Shown: positions 41,568 through 54,180 of the stretch, one piece after another | Numbering within the stretch: position 1 is the stretch's first letter | Layout: every line of letters starts with the position of its first letter | Source of the DNA: Piezodorus guildinii | Lineage: Eukaryota; Arthropoda; Insecta; Hemiptera; Pentatomidae | DNA length: 64,000 nt | Assembly (NCBI GenBank): GCA_023052935.1 | Contig: CM041298.1 | Span: 63,978,217-64,042,216, forward strand | Reading direction: 5' to 3' | The notes under the pieces: generated by a model | The model's input: the letters and a program-made list of their open reading frames with translations, nothing else | Databases searched by the model: none | Told to the model about the DNA's origin: nothing | Position numbers and translations under genes: made by a program

Positions 41568-42418
41568 AAAAATCTTGGGCGCGGAACACACGACTTTCAC
41601 TAATCTCCATTATTTTTATCAATTCAAGAATTTATAAACGAAACAAAATTGTTAAAAATTATTTAAATTGTTTTTTAATAGAAACATGTGTTTTATTGAA
41701 TAATCTATTTTATTATTATCTACTACGATCAGTTTGTTTTATCGCCTTTTCATCACTCTCCGTTAACTTTTACAATTGTATGTACTAAATAATATTTTTT
41801 TCTAAAATCTTTAGCATTACAACGGTATATTAGCAAGTATATTACTGTTGTTAAGTTCAAAAACTAAAAATTGTATTAAACAATATGTTTGCCAGTTTTC
41901 TCGTTTAGTTGGATATCGAATTCGTTCAACTTATATATAAGTTACCCGTTATTTATCAATGCTAATAATTTGATGTTCCAATTTTTTCGAAATATATAAA
42001 TTTAAAGGTACATAAGAGGAAGAAAATTAAAATATCGGCATTTTAAATATTTTAATCAGAATGAAACCTACATGATGTTAAAGCCCATTCAATTTTATAT
42101 CGATATCGGGAGTTTAATCAAAATCGTTTGAGTCGTTTTTGAGAAAATCGTAAAAAGGTGATAAACGCATGGTATAAAGTAGATCTTCTGGTCAGCAGAT
42201 TTTGATGAAAAAGATTCTGTAACATCTCGGACGTATATTTGTCTTAAATATGAAATTTCAGTTTCATAGGAATTTTCGTTTTCGCCCGGGGGTTACCACA
42301 CACACCTTTTTGCGGACTTGGTCATGTGGACTGAGGAGCCCCTAAAACGTGTATTTCCATAGAAAACTGGAATTCGAAGATTTTCACGATCTCAATATTA
42401 TTAACATAATAGAAAGTA
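41568..42418 (+). repeat. Family A dispersed repeat, forward, near full length
   Basis: The head is aaaatcttgggcgcggaaca with actttcactaatctcc and the tail is gatctcaatatt. The CA tract is reduced to ccacacacacc. Confidence 0.75.
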
Positions 42419-42445
42419 ATAACAGGTGTTCGCTAGGAATAAATT

Positions 42446-43080
42446 TTTACCTCCACTTACCTATATATTAAATATATAGTAAGGGAAAGTATTGCGATCG
42501 TGAAAATATCGAATTCCAGTATTTACTAGAAATACACGTTTTAGGGTCCCTTGATTCCAAATAACTTAAGTCCTGCAAAAAGGTATGTGTGTCTGGATGT
42601 CTGTGTGTGGTGAGTCTAGCAATTCTAAAATTTCATATTTAAGACAACTATAAGCCTGAGATGTTCCTGCAACTTTTCCATCTAAATCAGCTGACCAGAA
42701 GAGCTACTTTATACCATCCATTTAGCACCTTTTTACCATTTTCTCAAAAACGGCTCTAACGATTTTGATTAAACGCCCTATATCGATTTACAATTTCATG
42801 GTTTTTAATATCATGTAGGTTTCATTCTGATTGAAATAGTCTCACAGGGCTTAAAAGCCAATATTTTAAATTTTCTTCCGCTAAAGTACCTTTAATTAGC
42901 GTTAGTTATTTAATAAAAACAAATATATCATCTATTTAGCACTGAAAAAGACGTATAAATATATTATTTGAACGAATACGATAATATTTAACAATATTAA
43001 AATATTTTGTTGACATAAAAAACAGTAAGATAGACGTATAATATACCGTTGGAAAGGGTGGGAGATATTGTACTTATTAT
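42446..43080 (-). repeat. Family A dispersed repeat, reverse, partial
   Basis: It opens ttacctccacttacctatat with agtaagggaaagtattgcga and ends around accgttggaaaggg. The head end is missing. With the preceding copy it forms a tail-to-tail inverted pair. Confidence 0.75.
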
Positions 43081-43605
43081 ATTGATGCCCAACGCACTTT
43101 AATTTCTTTGGGATAAACGACGTCAATGAATTTTTTTAAATTTTTGCAAATTTGTATTAATAAAATCTATCCTCGCATTTCATCCCGACTAGCTGTCACT
43201 GACACTAGACCAAAACAAGCTGGCTCTGGAACGTCAAGCTATGATACATGGATAAATAAGGCACTGACGCTGGGACAATTTATATCGGTGGAGGAGGGGG
43301 GCACCTGGTGTCGTGCAGCTGTTCGGGCCCCCACAAATTAACAGAAAAAAATCGGCAGATCCGAACCCTGCCAATAATTCTGCTGTCGTCGCATTTCGTC
43401 ATGAGAAGCTACTGCTGCGGTCCACTCTGCGGTGATTGATTGGTCCCGTGTGTAGGTGGAGAGCTGTTTCAAATCGTTATACTATCGGCTGTCGCTGTGT
43501 TGTACCTGCGATTCTCTGATGGAGGGTTTTTCCTAATTCAGTGTTGATTTATACAGACGTAAACTATTTTTACTCGTTAGTTTCTTTCTTTTTTTCTCAC
43601 TATTA
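43081..43605. other. Unrecognised, partly GC-rich sequence
   Basis: 43190-43540 is GC-richer and holds a 71-codon plus-strand frame (43126-43341) without a motif I know. It could be part of an unrecognised element. Confidence 0.3.
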
Positions 43606-44219
43606 TCTATACTAATATTATAAAGCTGAAGAGTTTGTTTGTTTGTTTGTTTATTTGAACGCGCTAATCTCAGAAACTACTGGTTCTAATTGAAAAATTC
43701 TTTTTGTGTTGGATAGTCCATTTATCGAGGAAGGTTATAGGCTATATAACATCATGCTGCTACCAATAGGACCGAAGAATCAGTCGAAAATCTGGGAAAA
43801 AACGGGAAAAATTTGGGAGAAAAAAAATACCTCGCTTCCCAATGATTCCAGATGATTTACCTTTTATTTTAAAATAATTTAATTTCCCGTTAATTTATAT
43901 TTTTCCATTTAAACACGTAGGAATAGATTTACGTCGAGATCGGGTTGCGGAGAAAATCAGTATGTTCTTCTGCCACAAGAAAATAAAACTAAAAATGTCA
44001 TTTACGCGGAAGTACTTTAAAATATATTCTTTTAAAAACTTCTTAATAGTAATCATAATAACAGATATTGATGCTGACGAAGTCGCTTTAGAATATATCA
44101 AAGAAAAAGTGACATGTACTAAGAAGGTTTAAATTTGGGTGATAAAATTCCGGTTCTGGGATAAGTCGATGATTTGGTACTGCTAAAGGAAGACACGGAA
44201 ACTAAAAAAAACTAAATAC

Positions 44220-44590
44220 AAGTCCGTTAATAAAAACAGGTAAAGAAATAGGATTCGAAATAAATACCTAAAAGACAAAATATATAATTTTAGCAGAGAC
44301 GGTGGCGATCATAGTAATATTGATATATCAGGGTATACTTTTGAACACGTAGAGAAATTTAAGTATTTAGGTTCAATGATAACGAAAAAAAAATCCAGGA
44401 GGAAATAAAGTCCTGGTTAAACGCGGGAAATGCGTGTTATAATTCAGTTGCGAAATTACTTAGCTTCTGTCTAAAAACTTAACTGTTAGAATTTATAAAA
44501 CTGTTACTCTTCCGACGGTGAAACGTGGCCGTTTACTTAGAAGGACGGACAACGGCTAAAGGTTTTACAAAATAAGGTATGTCTATATTT
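44220..44590 (+). pseudogene. RTE-like reverse transcriptase fragment
   Basis: The plus-strand frames encode EHVEKFKYLGSMITKK and, after frame breaks, an RIYKTV.P.V-type segment. This is the region around the FKYLG motif in RTE/BovB-like elements. Several stops and frameshifts are present. Confidence 0.6.
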
Positions 44591-44814
44591 ATAAAAGAAA
44601 GTACCACTCAATTTTCTGGTATCTAAAAAATGACTATGGTTGTGAGGCTAAATTTTTTCCTGGAGATTCGTCTTACCGCCTAGATGTGCAATAAGGCAGG
44701 ATTTGAAAATCTTCGCCCAAAAAGTGGTTGAACAACATAAACATAAAATTGTATTAATCTGATATGTATCAGCAAAAGTACAAACATTTTATAACAAATA
44801 TATTTAAGCATATT

Positions 44815-45057
44815 ACTGTTGTTATTTGTTCATTTAACGTCACTTTTGTACTACTATGGTTAATCGTATGATGACTAATTTTTTCATCGCCAAGTTTAGT
44901 TAGGGTAGAGATCTTTAACGAGTTCATGGAATCGCAAAGGCTTGGTACCACCATTTTACGTTCCCTCCGAAGGAGGGCATAACTAAGGTTGTTTTTTCCT
45001 CTCATTAAAAAATCTTAAGGGCACCTGGCTGGTCACTACATACAGGTGACCGACCCT
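44815..45057 (-). mobile_element. SINE family C, copy 3
   Basis: A perfect 12-bp target duplication tttaagcatatt lies at 44803-44814 and 45058-45069. Blocks catttaacgtcactttt, gttccctccgaaggagg and cataactaagg match copies 1 and 2. Confidence 0.85.
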
Positions 45058-45404
45058 TTTAAGCATATTGCGTTTCATATCTGTTTCGAGTGTAGGTTCC
45101 TATGAAAATATATTCAATTGTTATTTATTTTTTAAAAATGGTTTGTGAGGATTATTTTTACATACTAAGTGATTATGGGTATAACCACTTCTAATGGTTT
45201 GCTATTGTAAATTTGACAGGAAGAAGTCAAGATCGGGCTTTAAATGATAACAAAGAGTAGCTGATAGTTGATATTTATTATAGCCAATCTCACCATAAAA
45301 ATAAATTAATACGAAATGCAATATTCGCGAGCAAAGCTGCGTGACACAGCTAGTCTAGTTATATAAGAAAGACTAAGATATTAGTCTTATATATTAACAA
45401 TTTT

Positions 45405-45602
45405 TATAAATATGTAATTCTTCTTCTAATTTAAATGAATTAGGAGATGAACGATGCTAAAATAAAGATTTAATTATTACAATTTGTTGGACATAAGATT
45501 ATCAATTGAATGACCAACATAATTTACAATGAACAAACCTAAAATAAAGAATTGTTTAACTGTCCTTTGATTAATACATTTAACTAACATAACAGAGATG
45601 TT
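45405..45602 (-). repeat. Diverged LTR of the gypsy-type family (solo fragment)
   Basis: The reverse complement matches the right LTR at about 19680-19900: tcctttgattaat, taaagaattgtttaac and a tctaatttaaat-type end. No internal region accompanies it. Confidence 0.7.
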
Positions 45603-45775
45603 TCAGGGCTCTCAGTAGGGCTGTAGGTTCCCCTGAGAAGACGGAGCTCAATTCTGTCAACTTGAACAGTTGTTGGAGGTTTAAAATTTGTATGTGGTTT
45701 CAGTATGTCCGCCTGGTTTGCTATATGTAGTCGCTCACAGCAATAAGACACATTAGTTATTTATTTTGATAGGTG

Positions 45776-45925
45776 GAAAAATCAGGAGTCAGTCTTTTTA
45801 TATATATCTTAATTTTGCCGACGTTTCGGCTCAAGCTTGTGAGCCATCATCAGGCCATTACTGAGTCCTGTCCAAGCATAAACTCACGCAAAATTAAAAT
45901 ATTTAGAAAAAGACTGACTCCTGAT
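45776..45925. mobile_element. Foldback element with a hammerhead-like core
   Basis: aatcaggagtcagtcttttt at about 45780 is matched inverted by aaaaagactgactcctgatt ending near 45928, and ttaatttt by aaaattaa inside. The ribozyme-like motif at 45820-45853 sits just inside the left arm. Confidence 0.75.
45820..45853 (-). ncRNA. Hammerhead-ribozyme-like motif
   Basis: On the minus strand: CTGATGA, T, ggctc-acaagctt-gagcc (stem II, 5 bp), GAAAC, GTC. All conserved core positions of a minimal hammerhead are present, and stem III would be only AC/GU. The flanking stem I is weak here (tggc against ggca). A palindromic ACGT stem III could pair between two molecules, as proposed for short-stem hammerheads of Penelope-like elements. 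Confidence 0.5.
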
Positions 45926-45929
45926 TATT

Positions 45930-46544
45930 TTAATAGTAACCTATAATAGTTTCTACAGTCGACTATACATCCTCAATGTTATATATTTTTACTTAAGAGT
46001 TTCCACTAGAATGGGTTTCCTTAACATAAAACTGTTGGGATAGTTTTTGTCAATAAGGTCCATTCTTCACGTACACCATGACCATCATGGACTCCTCCGT
46101 CCCTTCGTCTTTACTTCCTTCGTCCTTACTTCGTCATTCCATGTTCTTGGTTTGTCTTCTATGTCATTTTATTCCCTTAATTTTTCACAAATAGAATTCT
46201 TTAGGCAATCTTCAGACATTTGTTCAATCTCTCTCAGAATGAATCTTTAAGCCTCCATATTTTATAACTCCAGTCTCCAGCAGTCCACTTATGTGGTGAA
46301 GAGTTTTTTTTTTTTTTTCCTGAAGTTCCTATTTAAAGTCCAAGTCCATGACCCAGATGTCATGATTCTCAGTGATATACTATTTTGTGTGTGTATATAT
46401 ATATATTTTTTTTTTTTTTTTTTTTTTGGAAGGGGAGGGGAGGGTTTGCTGGTGATGATTTTTCAGTTTCACTATACCGAGTACAGCATTTTTATAATAT
46501 ATTTTCAATGTATGCTATTGTATCCTATTATATTATAAGGTGAA
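45930..46544. other. No recognised gene
   Basis: Two short plus-strand frames (46047-46250 and 46293-46538) have no motif. A T-run and an ATATAT run lie at 46398-46430. Confidence 0.35.
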
Positions 46545-48150
46545 ATGAAATAAAAATGAAATGAAAAAACTTTTTTATTATCCTGGGACTAAAGTCCCTT
46601 AAGAATAAAATAAAATACATAGTTGATGACCGGAACAGTGTGGTCATGGCTTAGAATAACAAAATACTAAACTAAAAAATAATTAAGGTAGTAATATATG
46701 TACATCTTTACAAGTCAGACTTTCGGAATAAGAAAAACAAAAAAAACAGAAATAGCTGGTTCATCAATGATAATTTGAGTACTATAAACACACAAAAATA
46801 ATAATAATAATTGGTATTTATAGCATCTGCAGTTTGAAGTTATTGTCTGTTTGACTGGGTAAGGAGAAGGTGGTTGAAAAGTAGCGATTTGAAGGAGGAA
46901 GCAGTACTTACATGACGGATCTCAGGAGGAATAGAATTCCAAAGAGTGGTTGCTTTGGCTAGAAAGGACTTGTCAAAGGCAGCAGTACGGTGAGGAGGAG
47001 GGTAGAGGTCAGAAAGACGGGATCTAGTAGAACGGGACTGAATTGATGATTTAAATTGAAGGGATTGGAAGATAAAGCTGGGACGATGAGTTCTGATAAC
47101 CTGGTAGAGGAAGGAGGCTAGGAAATACTGGCATCTGTAACGAGGATAAAGCCACCTTAACTCGGTGTAATACTGGGTTATATGCGTGTCTCTGGTGATT
47201 CCGAATACAAACCGTATTGCACAGTTCATAATACGCTTAAGTTTTGCTTCGAGCTCACCTGAAAGTCCGCTGTACACCTCTCATCCGTAGTCAAAGTGGG
47301 GAAAGACAAGGGAAGAAACAAGGAGTTTACGAATATTGAATGGTAGGAGGTGATGGAGGCGACGGAATTGCTTTAGGGTTGTTATGGTTCGGCGGGATAT
47401 TTGGGAGATGTGCGGTTTCCAAGAGAGAGTTTGATCAAGAGTAATACCTAAGTTCTTGACAGATGAATGGAAAGAGATAGGAGTATTGTTTAGGAAAAGG
47501 TTGGGGGAACTGGGAAAGGATTTAAGGAGAGCAGGTGATGCTATCAGGATGGCTTTTGTTTTTTCAGCGCTTAGCAGGAGTTTGTTGCTGTTTGACCAAG
47601 CTCTTATATTATTTATGTCCTCCTGAACTTTAGAGATAGCATCAGGAAATTCATTTGGGGTAAAGGAAATATAAATCTGAATATCGTCGGCATAGAGGTG
47701 GTATTGGGAGTGCTTGATGGAGAGCGGAAGATCATTTATGAATATGGAGAAAAGGGTAGGAGATAACGAGGAACCTTGGGGTACACCTTTTGTTAATGGC
47801 AGTGAGTCGGAGCGGGGTTTATTGGGAACTACAACATACTGGGAACGGCCGGTAAGGAATGATTGAAACCATTGAAGAGCGCCTGTGGATACTGGGAGTC
47901 TATGGAGTTTGGTTAAGAGGATATTATGGTCCACAGAATCGAAGGCTTTGGAAAAATCAAGCAAAACAAGGATTGTTATTTTGTGCTGATCTATGGCCTT
48001 GTGAAGATCTTGGGAAATGTGGGAGAGAGCAGAGTGAGTAGAATAGCCAGGCCGAAAACCAGACTGGAGGGGGTTCAAAAGGTTATTTTGCTCGAGGTAG
48101 AGGGATAACTGAGATTGGACCAGACGCTCTAAAGGTTTAGAAAGGTGCTA
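46545..48150 (-). pseudogene. CR1-like LINE reverse transcriptase, 5'-truncated, one in-frame stop
   Basis: Minus strand. It opens at about 48150 with LSKPLERLVQSQL and goes on with LQSGFRPGYSTHSAL, LVLLDFSKAFDSVDHNILL (catalytic D), KGVPQGSSLSPTLFSIFINDL, HLYADDIQIYISF (catalytic YADD), KTKAILIAS and VKNLGITLDQTLSWKPHI. A TGA at 47281-47283 replaces the Cys seen in the sister copy (FDYGC). The same frame then continues through NCAIRFVFGITRDTHI and LRWLYPRYRC to LWNSIPPEI. The 3' end has tcctgggactaaagtccctt and ATTTC-type repeats. RT catalytic residues are intact, but the upstream part (endonuclease, ORF1) is missing. Similar to 58097-59716. Confidence 0.88.
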
Positions 48151-49252
48151 GTAAAAGTAGCAAAGAACACAGCACGAATTATCCTCCCCCGTGTATTTTA
48201 GGCCCTTCAGACTGATGGAGACAACTCAAAACGAACGGAGATCACTATATATCAGTGTAATAACTTCAATGTGTATAACGTTATGGTCCTGCAGGATTGC
48301 CGCTTGACACGCCTGCTGACCCCTTACAGTCATAACCTGTGGATCTCGATCGATAAATTACTGTCCTTTAACCCTAGTGACTCAGTTGGTAAAACAGTGT
48401 CCGATTTACAAAACGAAAGGATCATGTAAACCATGGTTTAGGGCAGAGTGAGGTTTACGATCTTTCTTTTGTGGTACTGTACTTGATGAGAAAATTTTCA
48501 TGGACATAGGTTATACAAAGTTGATCATCACTTAAGTTTAAGAAGTGAGTGTACCATAGGGAACTTTCAACAAGACGCAATAAATTATGAGTAGTTTTTA
48601 CGCTTCTGTATATATTTTCGAATTATTCCATCATCTTTGAGGACACGGAAAATTGTTCTCCAGAGATAGTAGCCCTAAACAGTGTCCAGTCGCTGGAGGC
48701 TCCAGGTGTGTCCCTTGAGTAGCTCGTATCGTTTGTCACCTAGGTCCGTTCGATATTAGCAACCCTAAGGGAAAATAAGATTTAAATACAAATTATTATT
48801 AAAGCCCTTTCGTTCTCTAGAAAAAAGGATTTTTCAAAACATATTGTTTACTGTTTTTACAATTTTTTATTTGTTCAATTTACTTTTAATTGTATTCAAT
48901 ATGGTGGATAATAAGTTATACGTGCATTGTTACAAATGATTACTTTATAACGTAAGAATATTGTGAGAACTATTATATTATCTTATATTCAACAGATGAG
49001 ACGTTGATTTCCAAAAAGGACATTTTTTACTAAATTTATATTTTGACATAATATATACAAATGGTGTAGTTTATTCTATATCCATCATTCAACTTTATAA
49101 AAAGAATACTTAAGTCCTCAAAAAACGCGATTCCAAAATGCAATTATTTTCAAAAGGTATTAATTACAAATTCAATTTTTCCTCAAATGATACTAAAACA
49201 TTTTCTTCCTCAGTCTTTTTATAAATAAGTAAGCCTTGTGTAAATAAATAAA
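48151..49252. other. No recognised feature
   Basis: Mixed-composition DNA without coding signal. 48230-48420 and 48660-48760 are GC-richer. Nothing is named. Confidence 0.35.
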
Positions 49253-50443
49253 AAAATCTAGTGGGAACAACACCCGACTTTCACTTACCTCCGTTTTTAA
49301 AATTGATTAAAAAATTTTTAAATACATTTAGAGATAAAAATAAGTGAAACTATAAAATAATTAAGTAAATTAAATTTCTATTAAAACATGTGTTTTATTA
49401 TAAAATTATTATATTATAATATAAAATAATCAGTTAGTTTTAGCGGCTTTTCATCACTCTTTATTAACTTTTACAAGCTTGTGTGTAAGATAATATTTTT
49501 CTATAATCTTTAGCTTTCAAACGGTATATTATACATCTATATTACTGTTCTTAAGTTCAAAAATGAAAAATTTCATTTAAAAAATATTTTTGCAGTTTTC
49601 TCCTTTAGTTAGAGATCGAATTCGTTCAACTTATATGTTTACCTGTTTATTATCGTTGATAAAAAGATTATGTAGTTATTTTTTTAGTATCTACATAAAA
49701 AATACCCTAAAACGGACATAGTAATATTTGAAAATAAACATCTGAAATAAGCATACAATGAAACTAGCTGATATTTTCGGATTCCAATCTTCACCGGAAA
49801 TATTAACGATAAGACTTATTTTAAAATTTCTTATTCTATAAGCGTATATCCCTGAGATGTTACAGTAACTTTTTTAATCTAAATCGGCAAACCATGCGAT
49901 CCACATTATACCATGTATTTTGTACCTTTTTTAAGGTTATCTCTAAAACGTCAGTAACGACTTTGATTAAGTCCGATATATCGATGTAAACTTTAATGAG
50001 CTTTAATATTGTGTGGGTTTCTTTCGATTAAAACAGTCTGGAAGGGCTTAAATGCCAATATTTTAAATTTTCTTTCTCTAAAATTCCTTCTGTTTTATAA
50101 ATTCAAATGGATGCCAGATTTGGATGCCAAGGAGAAAAGAGTAAAAACCTGCTTTTTATATACCTTTTGTTCTTTTGTGCAGTAAAATAAATGTTTGCTA
50201 AACAGTTTAGAAATAAATATTATTTTACACACAAAGTTGTAAAAGGTAATGGAGAGTGGTGAAAAACAGATAAACTTAACTAATTCTCGTCGATAATAGT
50301 ATAATAGGTTATTTTATAAAATATATGTTTCTAACAAAACTCATCGGTATTCACTTTTCCACTATAACTTAATTTAAAAGTTTTTAAATCGATTTCAACA
50401 ACAGAGGTAAGTAAAAGTTGTGTGTTTCACTCACCAGATTTTT
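49253..50443. repeat. Two family A copies in head-out inverted arrangement
   Basis: The forward head aaaaaatctagtgggaacaa is at 49253. A reverse copy ends at 50443 with gtaagtaaaagttgtgtgtt and tcaccagattttt. The two halves meet near 49740-49800. Both outer ends are therefore the same head sequence. Confidence 0.7.
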
Positions 50444-50709
50444 AACTTTGTTATGATAATAATGTATGTTATACTAAGTGTTTCGCATAATATTTTTAGG
50501 AGAAATAAAGTTGGGTAGGTAGTATACCCCTCTCAATCTTAGTCCTACAGTCCTAAGATGTTTCCCTTCGAGGAACTGACTAATGTCTTCTTTATTCCTT
50601 AAATTATATCTTTCTTATACACCTCTTTATCCAGTTTTAGTCAATAAAATTTCTCACTTGCTACCAACCTTATTCGGGTTTTCTATATAAACTAAACCTT
50701 TTCTCTTTT

Positions 50710-50837
50710 TACTTTCACATACTATATATAGTAAGGGGAAGTATTTGCGATCGTGAAAATTTTCGAATTCCAGTTTTCAACGAAAATACACGTTTTAGGG
50801 TCCCCTGAGTCCAAATAACCAAGTCCGCAAAAAGGTC

Positions 50838-50879
<42 letters not shown>

Positions 50880-51521
50880 TAACTCCCGGGCGGAAACGGT
50901 AAGTCCTATGAAACTGAAATTTCATATTTAAGACAACTATACGCCCGAGACGTGACAAAACTTTTTTCATCAAAATGAGCTTCCCAGAAGAGGCATTTTA
51001 TACCATGCAATTTGCACTTTTTTTCTATTTTCTCGAAAACGGTTCCGACGATTTTGATTAAACTCGCTATATCGATGTAAAATTCAATGTGCTTTAATAT
51101 AATGTAGGTTTTATTTGGATAAAAATGGTCTGACAGGGCTTTAAATGCCGATATTTTAAATTTTCTTCCCCTAAAGTACCTTTAATTTTGTAGATTCAAT
51201 AATAATAACTAAATTATCTTGTTAACGCTGATGAAAAACAGGTAAATATATAAATTGAATAAATTCGATACCCAACTAAAGGAGAAAACAGAAAACATAT
51301 TTTTTTAATGCAATTTTTCGTTTTTGAACATAAGAGCAGTAATATACATGTATGATATACCGTTGGAAAGTTAAAGATTTTAGAAAAAATATCATCTCAT
51401 ACACAAGCTTTTAAAAGTTAATAGAGAGTGATGAAATGAACATAAAACTAACTGATTATTTTAGATAATAATATAATAGATTTTTTAATGGAACACATGT
51501 TTCTATAGAAATTTAATTTAA
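50710..51521 (-). repeat. Family A dispersed repeat, reverse, head missing
   Basis: Opens actttcacatactatatata and aaggggaagtatttgcgatc, with a (TG)n tract at 50837-50877. It continues in order to ttaatgg(a)acacatgtttct and stops where the next copy begins. Confidence 0.85.
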
Positions 51522-51526
51522 TTTAT

Positions 51527-52025
51527 TACTTTCACATACTATATATACTAAGGGGAAGTATTGCGATCGTGAAAATTTTCGAATTCCAGTTTTCAACGGA
51601 AATACACGTTTTAGGGTCCCCTGAGTCCAAATAACCAAGTCCCGCAAAAAGGTCTGTGTGTGTGTGTGTCCGGGCCGAAACGGTAAGTCCTATAAAACTG
51701 AAATTTCATATTTAAGACAACTATACGCCCAGACGTGACAAAACTTTTTTCATATTTAATACCATAAGAGCAGTAATATACATGTATGATATACCGTTGG
51801 AAAGCTAAAGTTAATAGAGAGTGATGAGAAGAAGATAAAACCAACTTATTATTTCAGATAATAATATAATCTATTTTTTAATAAAACACATGTTTCTATA
51901 TAAATTTAATTTAATTCCTTAATAGTTTCACGTATTTTTATCTCTAACTGTATTTGAAAATTCTTTCATAGATTTTAAAAATCGAGGTAAGTGAAAGTCG
52001 TGTGTTGCCCGCACCAGATTTTTTC
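51527..52025 (-). repeat. Family A dispersed repeat, reverse, internally deleted
   Basis: Both ends are present (actttcacatactatatata; gaggtaagtgaaagtcgtgt and gcaccagatttttt). The middle is shortened: after ttcatatttaa it jumps to accataagagcagtaatata. Confidence 0.85.
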
Positions 52026-52225
52026 GAATAATGTTATCTTCCAAATTTTTTTTCTTTATATAAAGTGTGTTTACAGTATATTCGTTTCTACAATTCAGAC
52101 TTTGATTTGCAAATGGTGCTATATCCACTCTAGAAAATTTGATATGAGAAGCAACAGTCTTTGTTTTATTTATTGTTGAATCAATTCACTTGATTGATTC
52201 TTTATTAACATCTAAAGTTGATTTT

Positions 52226-53005
52226 ACTTTCACTTACATATAAATACATAGTAAGGGAAAGTATTGCGATCGTGAAAATTTTCGAATTCCTGTTTTCAAC
52301 GAAATACATGTTTTAGGGTCCCCAGAGTCCAATTAACCAAGTCCCGCAAAAAGGTCTGTGTGTGGTAACTCCCGGGCGGAAACGAAAAGTCCTATGAAAT
52401 TGAAATTTCATATTTAAAACAAACATAAGCCCGAGATGTTACAGAAACTATTTCATCAAATTCAGCTAACCAGACAAGCCACTTTGTACCATGCATTTTG
52501 CAACTTCTTACGATTTTCTCAGAAACGGCTCCGACGATTTTGATTAAACTCACTATATCGATGTAAACTTTAATGGGCTTAAATATCAAATATAATTAAT
52601 TTTGACTCAAATAGTCTGATGAGGCTTAAATGCCTATATTTTAATTTTCATTTTCTAAACTACCTTTAATTTTGTATATTCTATAAATGTAACCGTATCA
52701 TCTTGTTACCGTTAATAAAAAAAAAGTAAATATATAAGTTGAACGAATTCGATATCCGAATAAAGGAGAAAACTGAAAAATTTTTTTTTTAATGCAATTT
52801 TTTAATATTAAACATAAGACCAGTAATATAAATGCATAATATACCGTTGGAAAACTAAAGATTTTAGAGAAAAAATTATCTAATACATACGCTTGTAAAA
52901 GTTAATAAAGAGTAATGAAAAGCCGATAAAACCAACTGATTATTTTAGATAATAATTTAATACAACATATGTTTCTATAAAAATGTAATTTAATTAATTC
53001 TTTAA
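52226..53005 (-). repeat. Family A dispersed repeat, reverse, head missing
   Basis: Opens actttcacttacatataaat with agtaagggaaagtattgcga and runs to ctttaatagttttac, where the next copy follows. Confidence 0.85.
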
Positions 53006-53019
53006 TAGTTTTACTTATT

Positions 53020-53976
53020 ACTTTCACTTACCTATAAATGAAATATATATTGAGGAAAAATATTCCGATAGTAAAAATTTTCGAATTCTAGTTTTCAACG
53101 GAAATACACGTTTTAGGGCCTACTGAGCCCAAATAACCAAGTCCCGCAATAACGTCTGTGTGTGTGTGTGTGTGTGGTAAGTCTAGTGCAAAAGCGAAAA
53201 GTCGCACGGAACTGGAACGTCATATTTATACAACTATACCCCCGAGATGTTACAGCAACTTTTTCATCAAAATCGGCTAACCAGAAGAGCCACTTTATAC
53301 CATGCATTTTTCACCTTTTTAAGATTTTCTCAAAAACGGCTCTAAATTTTGATTAAACTCGCTTTATAGATGTAAAATTTAATAGGCTTTAATAACATGT
53401 AAGTTAAATTCGAATTGAAATAGTCTGACAGAGCTTAAATGCCGATATTTTAAATTTTCTTCCTCTAAACTACCTTTAATTTAATTTTGTACATTCCAAA
53501 AGATTAACCATCTCATCTTAATAGCATTGATGAAGGACGGCTAAATATTAAAGTTGAGCGAATTTGATAAACATCACTAAAGGAGAGAAGTGCAAACATA
53601 TTTTTTATGCAATTTTTGTGTTTTTAAACACTAGAATAGTAATATAGGGGTATAATAAACCGTTGGATAGCTAAATATTTTAGAAAAAATTTTATCTGAT
53701 ACACGGAATTGTAAAGAGTAATGGTTTGGGATGTGTGTGATCCAATGTCAAGATGATCAACTTGACATTGAGTTGTTGGTGATTACCCTAAACACTAACT
53801 GATTGTTGTGGATAAGAATATAATAGATTTTTTAATAAAACACAAGTTTCTATTGAAATTCAATTTAATTGATTCTTTAACAATTTATGTTTATCTGTAC
53901 ATGTATTAAAAATTCTTAAATTGATTTGAACAACGGAGGTAAGTGAAAGTCTTGTGCTGCGTGCACCAAATTTTTA
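53020..53976 (-). repeat. Family A dispersed repeat, reverse, near full length
   Basis: Opens actttcacttacctataaat and ends ggaggtaagtgaaagtcttg with gcaccaaattttt. Extra sequence near 53720-53800 includes a short hairpin (aatgtcaagatgatcaact). Confidence 0.85.
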
Positions 53977-54180
53977 GTTCATGGAATGAAACGAGATGTG
54001 GAGTTAGTATATTTTGGATATAAGTGCAACTTTCAAATACGTTTTTTTAAGGATTTGTATGATTTTTAGATGGAATCGGTTGACAGATTTCAATACAACT
54101 AAATCACTTGACTATTAGGAAGCAGTTTTGCTAGCCACTACACCACAGCTAACCCCATTTTAATTTTTTTTTTAATTTAT
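53977..54180. other. No recognised feature
   Basis: AT-rich. Nothing is seen. Confidence 0.4.

Larger units (their letters stand above)
43606..45353 (+). mobile_element. Non-autonomous Helitron-like element
   Basis: The 5' end TCTATACTAATATTATAAAG follows an A. It continues with ctgaagagtttgtttg and gcgctaatctcagaaactac, a start common among insect Helitrons as I remember them. The 3' end has gcgagcaaagctgcg, a small hairpin agctg-cgtgaca-cagct, and CTAG before T. There is no Rep/helicase frame. Inside are an RTE fragment and a SINE with its own target duplication, so the body has been colonised. Calling it Helitron rests on the termini alone. Confidence 0.6.
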
